From: Deltaproteobacteria bacterium | GTDB taxonomy: Bacteria; Desulfobacterota; Desulfobacteria; Desulfobacterales; Desulfatirhabdiaceae | Direction of reading: 5' to 3' | Assembly: GCA_021778975.1 (NCBI GenBank) | Contig: JAJYBO010000198.1 | Location: 1-5,820, forward strand | Length of the DNA stretch: 5,820 bases | Shown: in pieces, positions 1 to 5,032 of the stretch | How positions within the stretch are numbered: the first letter of the stretch is position 1 | Layout: every line of letters starts with the position of its first letter | Translations under genes and position numbers: made by a program | Notes under the pieces: model-generated | The model's input: the letters and a program-made list of their open reading frames with translations, nothing else | What the model was told of the DNA's origin: nothing | The model's database searches: none

Positions 1-1099
1 ATATATCTCTAACACCACAATGCCGGGCGGCGCTTTCATCCAGCATCCTGAAAAGTCCGCCCCGGCTTTCCGGTGTGAACCCCAGGGTTTTTTCCCAGAT
101 GTCGTCGTCTTCCATGCAGTAATAGACCAGGACATCCGGCGCCGCATCCTTGATCCAGCCGACCATTTTACGATAAAACTCACGGCGGAGCGGTTTGAAA
201 TAACGCATCTTTGTATCCATTCCAGAAATGAATTCGCCATAAACAATGGTGGAATCCGAAAACCGGTTCTGAATGATGGTTTTCAAGGCCGGAATGAATC
301 GGAACGTTCCCACACTGATCCAGACCACATTCTCCGCGGAAACATACGAAAAAAGTTTGCGAATCACCTGACGGTATTCGTCCTCACATCCATCATACAG
401 CACCACCGGATCGAAATGAAACGCCAGCGGATACCCCCATGACTCACAAGTCGCCGCGGCCCGAAGCCGCGCCTCCAGCGACGCGGTGCGACGCTCCTGC
501 TCATGAATCACCCGTTCGGTGTTGAGCGACCAGGCGCAAATCGTCTTTCGGTGATGGACATACGGTTTCAATCGCTGAATATCGGTGGTTTTGGTTTTCA
601 GCTCCAGCACCGCCCGATGCTGTGCGGCAAACAGCGGCACCAGAACCTCCGAAAAATCGAATGGTCGTTCCCAGATCATGCTGTCCGTAAATTCGCCGGT
701 GCCGATTCTGCTGATGACAGGCTTTTGGAATTCCGCCTGCAGTTCCTCGATCATATCTCCGTGATTCATGAAAAACTGGAGCACCGGCGGATGGAAATAG
801 GCCTGAAGAATACAGTAGGAACAATCCATCGTGCAGAATGCACCGATATGCAGAATCTTATAACCGCAGCAGATATACGCGCGCGTTCCGGGACACTCGC
901 GGACAAAAGCGCCCCTGTTTCTTGTCAGAAACAAGGTCTCTTTGCCCCGCTGAATGGGATCTTCCGCGCGGGAAACCCAATCGAAGACTTCCGCGGCGTC
1001 CTGGACCACCGTTCCCGTCATACCGAGTCGGGATTGAATTTTTTCCACACCAGGTTCGCACCGCACCGACGCATCAATGAACAATGTCGTAATATTCAT
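1..1099 (-). CDS. Spore photoproduct lyase-like radical SAM protein (3' end cut by window edge)
   Basis: The frame read down from the ATG at 1099 stays open for 366 codons to the left edge, so the C-terminus is missing. B. subtilis SplB is about 340 residues, so little should be lost. Residues 88-99 read FCTMDCSYCILQ: Cys89, Cys93 and Cys96 form the Cx3Cx2C cluster that binds the 4Fe-4S of radical SAM enzymes, in the sequence setting typical of the spore photoproduct lyase (SPL) family. Around residues 131-140 it reads RIGTGEFTDS, where SPL has RFEAACTSD. The catalytic Cys (Cys140/141 in SPL) is therefore Glu136 here, and the second Tyr after the cluster (Tyr98/99) is Ile97; the first Tyr is kept (Tyr95). 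SPL repairs the thymine dimer of spores. This protein keeps the fold and cofactor site but not those two hydrogen-transfer residues, so its substrate may differ. The family call is firm; the reaction is unknown. It is the third gene of the minus-strand operon and overlaps the kinase gene by 4 bp. Confidence 0.85.
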   Translation of the reverse strand, partial: MNITTLFIDASVRCEPGVEKIQSRLGMTGTVVQDAAEVFDWVSRAEDPIQRGKETLFLTRNRGAFVRECPGTRAYICCGYKILHIGAFCTMDCSYCILQAYFHPPVLQFFMNHGDMIEELQAEFQKPVISRIGTGEFTDSMIWERPFDFSEVLVPLFAAQHRAVLELKTKTTDIQRLKPYVHHRKTICAWSLNTERVIHEQERRTASLEARLRAAATCESWGYPLAFHFDPVVLYDGCEDEYRQVIRKLFSYVSAENVVWISVGTFRFIPALKTIIQNRFSDSTIVYGEFISGMDTKMRYFKPLRREFYRKMVGWIKDAAPDVLVYYCMEDDDIWEKTLGFTPESRGGLFRMLDESAARHCGVRDI

Positions 1100-1107
1100 G
1101 AACTCCT
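1096..1107 (-). promoter_or_regulatory. Translational coupling site between kinase and radical SAM gene
   Basis: The kinase TGA (1098-1096) and the radical SAM ATG (1099-1097) share an ATGA overlap. An AGGAG Shine-Dalgarno lies at 1107-1103 inside the last kinase codons, only 3 nt from the ATG. That spacing is short, so re-initiation by ribosomes ending the kinase probably matters. The next in-frame candidate, TTG at codon 6, lies too far from the AGGAG, which favours the ATG. Confidence 0.7.
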
Positions 1108-2556
1108 GTTGATATCCTTGCCGGACACAGCCGTATTCATCTCTGTGCATACCGGCAGATAGATCGAAAATGTCGCACCCACATTCACCTCACTGTGAAC
1201 CTCGATATGACCGCCGTGTTTTTCGAGCAACGAATAGGTGACCGCCAGCCCCAGACCGGTTCCACGACCAACGGCTTTGGTTGTATAAAATGGTTCGAAA
1301 ATATGCTCCAGATTTTCCGGTTTGATGCCGGGACCCGTATCCTGAACCTCGATTTTGATATATTTTTCGGAATCCTGCAACGCCCGGACATGGATATCGC
1401 CGCCTTCGGGCATGGCCTGAATGGCGTTGATGAACAGATTCAGAAACACCTGCTCCAGATTGCGGAAATTGCCCTGGATAGAAGGAATCCCCTCTGAAAA
1501 GGATGTGGTGATTCGAATGCCCGCCAGCATGACTTGATTTTTGACCAGCTTCAGCGTTTTCTGAATGACATCCACGATATTCAGCGGTGTAAAAGACGGG
1601 ATTTCACTTCGAGAGAAATCCAGCAGATTTTTGATGATTTCTCCGGCCCGTTCCGCCTGGCTCAGGACATCACCAACCAGTTCTCTGCCTTCTTCGGGAA
1701 GCACTTCGTTATAGTCTTCCAGGATGGTCTCCGCCGTCAGAGAGATATTGTTGATCGGGTTGTTCAGTTCATGGGCGATACCTGCCGTGAACGTTCCGAT
1801 AGCCGCGATTTTTCGGGACTGAACCAGTTGTTCCTGCTTGCTTTCAAGCTCTTCGGCCATATGGTTGTACGCAAAAATGAGCATGGAAATCTCATCTCTG
1901 GCGTTTTCTTTATAGTCAATGGGACGAAGCTCCCCCTGGGCAACCCTGTCCAGCGTACGACGAATCAGGGCCAGTGGTTTTAAAATCCGGTTGAAGAGCA
2001 ACTGGACAACCAGCATGGACAGCACCACAAAAATCGCCAGAAATACAAACGGCAACCCCAAAATACCGGTCAGCGCCAGATGAATCCGCTCTCTTTTCAA
2101 CGACAGCAGCTTTTCGGCAAAATCGCCGATGCTTTTGCCCTTGAGCCGGATCTGTTCATCCTGATTTTCGCTGATCTTATCGCCTTTCTGGGATACAAAC
2201 CGCTCGATCATGGCTTTATAGTCCAAAAGGTCCTGATGAAATTGACGGGATTCTCTGCCAATGACCCGTTCGATGTCCTTGTTCATGTGGGTGGAAATCT
2301 GAAGGGCTTTGTTGATATACACGATGTTTTCATCCAGACTGCCCCGGTCATGATAGAAAAGAAAGTTTTTTTCATATCGTCGGGCTTCCAGAATATCGTT
2401 GAACATATCTTCGAAATATTCGCCTGCCGTGAATTTCTGTTCGATGGTTGCGATGCTCCACCAGTCAAACACTGTCAGAGCGGCCACCGATGTCAGAAAA
2501 ATGGCGAACACCACAATGATCTTTCCGCGAATTGTCATGGATTTCGAAATGAACAT
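1096..2556 (-). CDS. Membrane-bound sensor histidine kinase with HAMP domain
   Basis: This is an orthodox two-component sensor of 486 residues. Hydrophobic helices at about residues 12-32 and 160-188 flank a periplasmic, mostly helical sensor region (33-158). Its ARRYEKNFLFY (58-68) resembles the start of helical-bundle ligand-binding modules such as HBM; the ligand is unknown. A HAMP linker follows at about 189-240. The HisKA domain has the H-box AHELNNP with phospho-acceptor His262. The ATPase domain shows an N-box with Asn377, the G1 motif DTGPGI (406-411), the F-box IFEPFYTTK (419-427) and the G2 motif GRGTGLGLAV (430-439), so all catalytic motifs are intact. There is no receiver domain and no neighbouring response regulator in the window. 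The start is set by AAGGA 9 nt upstream; Met7 lacks such a site. The kinase resembles NtrB/ZraS-type sensors, but no specific name is justified. Confidence 0.95.
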   Translation of the reverse strand: MFISKSMTIRGKIIVVFAIFLTSVAALTVFDWWSIATIEQKFTAGEYFEDMFNDILEARRYEKNFLFYHDRGSLDENIVYINKALQISTHMNKDIERVIGRESRQFHQDLLDYKAMIERFVSQKGDKISENQDEQIRLKGKSIGDFAEKLLSLKRERIHLALTGILGLPFVFLAIFVVLSMLVVQLLFNRILKPLALIRRTLDRVAQGELRPIDYKENARDEISMLIFAYNHMAEELESKQEQLVQSRKIAAIGTFTAGIAHELNNPINNISLTAETILEDYNEVLPEEGRELVGDVLSQAERAGEIIKNLLDFSRSEIPSFTPLNIVDVIQKTLKLVKNQVMLAGIRITTSFSEGIPSIQGNFRNLEQVFLNLFINAIQAMPEGGDIHVRALQDSEKYIKIEVQDTGPGIKPENLEHIFEPFYTTKAVGRGTGLGLAVTYSLLEKHGGHIEVHSEVNVGATFSIYLPVCTEMNTAVSGKDINRSS

Positions 2557-2572
2557 AAGAAATTATCCTTTA
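2557..2572 (-). promoter_or_regulatory. Ribosome binding site of the kinase, overlapping the upstream stop codon
   Basis: The AAGGA at 2570-2566 begins with the last A of the TAA stop (2572-2570) of the TPR gene and lies 9 nt before the kinase ATG at 2556. With only 13 bp between the two coding regions, cotranscription is very likely and translational coupling is possible. Confidence 0.7.
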
Positions 2573-4624
2573 CCCCTCATGTTTTTCCCTCTTGATGAGT
2601 TCTGTGAGCGCCACCCGGACATCTTCGATAACCCGTGACCAGTCTCCCCGCTCCGATTGCCGAAACAGCCTCATAACACCAGGGTACCAGGGGGAATCGC
2701 CGCGATCATGCAGCCATCTCCAGTCCGTGCGATAAGCTGGCAGCAAGACCCAGCATGGTGTTCCCAATGCTCCGGCAAGATGGGCGGCGGCGGTATCCAC
2801 CGTGATGAAAAGATCCAGTTGCGTCAGTATCGCGGCCGTATCCGCAAAATCCGCAATATCCTGTCCCAGGCTGCAAACGGAAAGCGCCTTATTTTCAACC
2901 GCCACGCCTTTCTGAAGGCTGATGGCGCTGACGCCGGGTATGCTCCACAAAGGTTCCAGAACGGATATATCCGGAAGCGACCGTTCGATGTCGTTGTGAT
3001 GATGAGGATTGCCCCGCCACATCAGCCCCAGTCGAAAGCCATGATCGGGCAGGCGCGGTTTCCATAAAGCGATACGCGGCAAAATCGCTTTCAAATAGGG
3101 AATCCGGTCCGGAATCTCCGGCATGTACGGATACAGATAAAACGGAATGCTCAGTGGCACCGTCCAGTAGTCATGTTCCTGGATTTCCGTAAGTTCGCCG
3201 AGCGCCAGAACGTCATCCACCCCTTCCAGCGTCTCCATGACGTGTTTCAATGGCGTTTTACAGACGCAGGTAATACGAAGCCGCCACTGCTTCTTTAATT
3301 GTGGCAGGTATCGGCAAAACTGAATTTCATCGCCAAACCCCTGTTCCTGCCATACCAGAAGGGTTTTCCCCTCCAGCGGTTCGCCGCGCCACGGAGGAAA
3401 CGGCAGCTTCGGCGCGGGAATCTGGCTGCCGGGAAGTTTTGCCAGAGAAACGCCATCGCCGGGAAGTTTTGGGTCATAGCGAGACTCATGATAAAGCCAG
3501 CCCTCGGCGAACCGCCCCTCGGACAGCAGCAGAAACCCCAGATTCAGACGCGCCAGCGGATAGTCTGGATCTATGTTCAGCGCCGTTCGAAAATACTGCT
3601 CCGCCAGCGCATAACGTTTCTGGTTGGTCAGAAACACCGCGTAATTGGAATACGCATATGCGCTGTTTGGGCTGAGCGCCACGGCTTCAAGATAATGTGC
3701 TTCGGCTTCGGCGGCGCCATTTTTACGGTTGGCGAGCAAATTGGCTAAATTGGAATGAATTTGTGCAGAATTTTCGTTGAGTTCAAGCGCGATGCGCTGA
3801 CACCGCTCGGCTTCTTCTTCCTGCATCCCCTGTTCCAGCACAAGCCCCAGATTGGAATATGCTTCCGCGTTCCTGGGATCGAGTGAAATGGCGCTTCGAT
3901 AACAGTGTTCGGCCTCGGTGTAGCGCTTCTGATCCGCCAGCAGAATCCCCAGATTGGAACGGGTTTTCGAGTTGCCGGGGCTTAGCGTGATCGCTTCGAT
4001 ATAACAGCACTCCGCCTCTTCGTAACGCTTTTGGGCCGTCAACAGCGCCGCAAGATTGGCAAGCGCTTCGGCGTTGTGTGGATTCACGGCGATGGCCTGA
4101 CGATAGCAGCGTTCGGCTTCGTCATCCTGATGGCGGGCGGCCAGCAGAACCCCCAGATTGGTATGCGCTTCGGAATATTGCGGATTCAGGGCAATCGCCT
4201 GACGGTAGCAGCGTTCAGCTTCGTCGAAACGATGAAAGCGTTCCCACAACAGGCCCAGATTGTTACAGGCCGCCACATTGCCGGGGTCGAGCGAGATGGC
4301 TTTCTGATAGCAGGTTCTGGCGTCCTCATTTCGATGTGAACGCGCATACAGAAGCCCCAGATTGAAATGCGGCGCGGCTGCCGACGGATTCAGTCGCACT
4401 GTCTGCAACCAGTACCGTTCGGCCCGCACCGAATCGCCGGCAACAATGGCGCAGTCGCCTGCCATGTTATACAGCCTGGCGTCGTCGTGATGATGTTTCA
4501 GAGCCGCTTCCAGAATTTTCAGCGCCTGTCGGGGGTGACCGCCCGCCAGCCGATGCGCCGCGCGTTGCAGCGCCGACGTTCCGGAATTCTGATGCGAGAG
4601 AAGGCTTTTGGATTGTTTTTTCAT
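2570..4624 (-). CDS. TPR-repeat protein with C-terminal GT9-like glycosyltransferase domain
   Basis: The 684-residue protein has two parts. Residues 17-386 form about eleven TPR units, mostly exactly 34 residues long with the pattern NLG-LL-----Y-EAE-CYR-AI-L-P-N; one unit (287-321) is 35. Residues about 418-675 resemble GT9 (heptosyltransferase-like) domains: LLVWQEQGFGDEIQFCRYLP (422-441), RLGLMWRGNP (531-540), and DLFITVDTAAAHLAGALGTP (604-623), with Asp610 and His615 in the family's conserved C-terminal motif. There is no signal peptide or membrane helix, so it is probably cytoplasmic. By family it may transfer a sugar to a protein or glycan, with the TPR part choosing the partner; donor and acceptor cannot be read from sequence. 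It is not the GT41 (OGT/SPINDLY) catalytic type. The ATG at 4624 has no clear Shine-Dalgarno (upstream AGATATCGCA), and the next Met is residue 54, inside the repeats. It is the first gene of the minus-strand operon. Confidence 0.9.
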   Translation of the reverse strand: MKKQSKSLLSHQNSGTSALQRAAHRLAGGHPRQALKILEAALKHHHDDARLYNMAGDCAIVAGDSVRAERYWLQTVRLNPSAAAPHFNLGLLYARSHRNEDARTCYQKAISLDPGNVAACNNLGLLWERFHRFDEAERCYRQAIALNPQYSEAHTNLGVLLAARHQDDEAERCYRQAIAVNPHNAEALANLAALLTAQKRYEEAECCYIEAITLSPGNSKTRSNLGILLADQKRYTEAEHCYRSAISLDPRNAEAYSNLGLVLEQGMQEEEAERCQRIALELNENSAQIHSNLANLLANRKNGAAEAEAHYLEAVALSPNSAYAYSNYAVFLTNQKRYALAEQYFRTALNIDPDYPLARLNLGFLLLSEGRFAEGWLYHESRYDPKLPGDGVSLAKLPGSQIPAPKLPFPPWRGEPLEGKTLLVWQEQGFGDEIQFCRYLPQLKKQWRLRITCVCKTPLKHVMETLEGVDDVLALGELTEIQEHDYWTVPLSIPFYLYPYMPEIPDRIPYLKAILPRIALWKPRLPDHGFRLGLMWRGNPHHHNDIERSLPDISVLEPLWSIPGVSAISLQKGVAVENKALSVCSLGQDIADFADTAAILTQLDLFITVDTAAAHLAGALGTPCWVLLPAYRTDWRWLHDRGDSPWYPGVMRLFRQSERGDWSRVIEDVRVALTELIKREKHEG
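3398..3471 (-). repeat. Ten-residue KLP repeats in the linker between TPR and transferase domains
   Basis: KLPG occurs at residues 386-389 and 396-399, and KLPF at 406-409, exactly ten residues apart. In DNA a perfect 14-bp direct repeat, GCCGGGAAGTTTTG, sits at 3428-3441 and 3458-3471; the third copy is degenerate. This is probably a small local expansion of a flexible proline-rich linker. Confidence 0.7.
3467..4576 (-). repeat. 102-bp period tandem repeats encoding TPR units
   Basis: The plus-strand motif CCCAGATTG, with few changes, recurs in register at 3845, 3947, 4151, 4253 and 4355, all multiples of 102 bp (34 codons) apart. The stretch around GTAGCAGCGTTC at 4103 and 4205 also repeats at 102 bp. 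The central units are closer to one another in DNA than the outer ones, which suggests growth by unequal duplication within the gene. Confidence 0.85.
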
Positions 4625-4759
4625 TGCGATATCTGTGAAGTTGTAGCGAAGTTGACTTTTACGAGAATATCAAACCCAATTCAACAAAAAAACCGCTGCC
4701 TGATATTCTGCCCGGTTTGCTTCATGGACAACCAATACGACGGCATTAAAAAATATGTC
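4625..4759. other. Divergent intergenic region upstream of the TPR gene
   Basis: This stretch should carry the promoter of the minus-strand operon. I see no convincing -35/-10 pair on that strand; TTTGATATTCT around 4662-4674 could supply a weak -10. It contains a 9-bp inverted repeat (listed separately) and a GAAGTTG direct repeat at 4637 and 4648. No coding region here is credible. Confidence 0.4.
4664..4709. repeat. 9-bp inverted repeat between the divergent genes
   Basis: AGAATATCA (4664-4672) and TGATATTCT (4701-4709) are perfect reverse complements with a 28-bp spacer. Just inside and outside them, CAAACC (4671-4676) and GGTTTG (4714-4719) are also complementary. It could be a regulator-binding pair for either divergent promoter or chance in an AT-rich region. 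Confidence 0.3.
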
Positions 4760-4787
4760 TTGACATCTAAAATTCATCAATGATAGA
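4760..4787 (+). promoter_or_regulatory. Candidate sigma-70 promoter of the aromatic leader and ADH synthase gene
   Basis: A perfect TTGACA -35 lies at 4760-4765. After 16 bp, GATAGA (4782-4787) is a weak -10 (three of six consensus bases). Transcription would begin near 4794, about 25 nt before the leader ORF and 240 nt before the enzyme gene. The weak -10 keeps confidence moderate. Confidence 0.55.
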
Positions 4788-4818
4788 AGGGCAGAAAATT
4801 TAAAAGGGCTTATCATCA

Positions 4819-4896
4819 ATGGAAAGAAACATCATGGGCATATTTTATTACGGGTATTTTTATTACTTTAGCACCTGTCTGCCTGTGGTGTGCTGA
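4819..4896 (+). CDS. Phe/Tyr-rich leader peptide of a transcription attenuator
   Basis: A 25-codon ORF starts with ATG at 4819 and ends with TGA at 4894-4896. Residues 9-17 are FYYGYFYYF: three Phe (all TTT) and five Tyr (three TAT, two TAC) in nine codons, far beyond chance and the signature of leader peptides such as those of pheA or trp attenuators. AGGG at 4805-4808 lies 10 nt before the first ATG. The in-frame ATG at 4834, preceded by GGAAAG, would give a 20-residue peptide, so the start is uncertain. The last codons (4876-4891) form one strand of the candidate antiterminator. A strong terminator and an aromatic-pathway gene follow. The peptide likely has no function after synthesis; its translation measures charged tRNA-Phe and tRNA-Tyr. 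The role is inferred from architecture and not tested. Confidence 0.85.
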   Translation: MERNIMGIFYYGYFYYFSTCLPVVC

Positions 4897-4938
4897 GATA
4901 CCCTGACATAACATCAAGCACAACGCCGTGGGCAGACA
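4876..4938 (+). promoter_or_regulatory. Candidate antiterminator pairing
   Basis: Bases 4876-4891 at the end of the leader ORF can pair without interruption with 4923-4938: 16 pairs, 12 Watson-Crick and four G-U (at 4884, 4885, 4886 and 4889). The right-hand strand covers nearly all of the terminator 5' arm (4922-4933), so the two structures exclude each other. A ribosome held on most of the Phe/Tyr codons leaves 4876-4891 free; one that reaches the TGA at 4894 covers it. A competing short hairpin, GCAC (4871-4874) with GTGC (4890-4893), could be the early 1:2 structure. Confidence 0.7.
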
Positions 4939-4960
4939 AAGCCCACGGCGTTTTTGTTTT
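4922..4960 (+). terminator. Attenuator: intrinsic terminator in the leader
   Basis: The arm AACGCCGTGGGC (4922-4933) and its exact complement GCCCACGGCGTT (4941-4952) form a perfect 12-bp GC-rich stem with the loop AGACAAA, followed by TTTTTGTTTT (4951-4960). It lies 26 nt after the leader stop codon and before the enzyme gene on the same strand, as an attenuator should. Confidence 0.88.
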
Positions 4961-4961
4961 G

Positions 4962-5004
4962 AAAGAGGCCGTGGAGAAAAAATCTTCACGGCCTCTTTTT
5001 ATTT
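4962..5004 (+). terminator. Second terminator-like hairpin before the enzyme gene
   Basis: Bases 4962-4977 pair with 4983-4998 over 16 bp (one G-U at 4974/4986) around a loop of five A, and the 3' arm runs into TTTTTATTT (4996-5004). It resembles a second intrinsic terminator only 9 nt beyond the first stem. Its GCCGTGG (4968-4974) is complementary to CCACGGC (4943-4949) in the 3' arm of the first hairpin, so the two hairpins can exchange partners. Confidence 0.7.
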
Positions 5005-5032
5005 CAAACACTCAAAGATGAAGGAGAACCTC

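Noticed and set aside
20..1162. Plus-strand open frames opposite the radical SAM gene (for example 20-442 and 503-1162).
   Set aside because: The minus frame carries the CxxxCxxC cluster and a continuous SPL-like protein; the plus frames have no recognisable motif.
3845..4365. Regular short repeats resembling a CRISPR array.
   Set aside because: The 102-bp period equals 34 codons in an intact reading frame; the repeats encode TPR helices and have no spacer character.
4367..4783. Plus-strand open frame running from the TPR gene into the intergenic region.
   Set aside because: It is mostly antisense to TPR codons, has no ribosome binding site, and its 3' part overlaps the promoter of the leader transcript.
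4852..4903. TPP riboswitch (THI-box) similarity: CTGAGATACCC at 4893-4903 with GGGTA at 4852-4856 as a possible P2 partner.
   Set aside because: The second half of the TPP aptamer (CCTGAT, GGATAAT, GCG, AGGGA elements) is absent, P3 does not follow the GGGTA as it should, and the bases are explained by the leader ORF end and stop codon.
4794..5032. T-box type tRNA-sensing leader.
   Set aside because: No T-box sequence (TGGNACCGCG-like) precedes the terminator, while the translated aromatic leader ORF explains the sensing.
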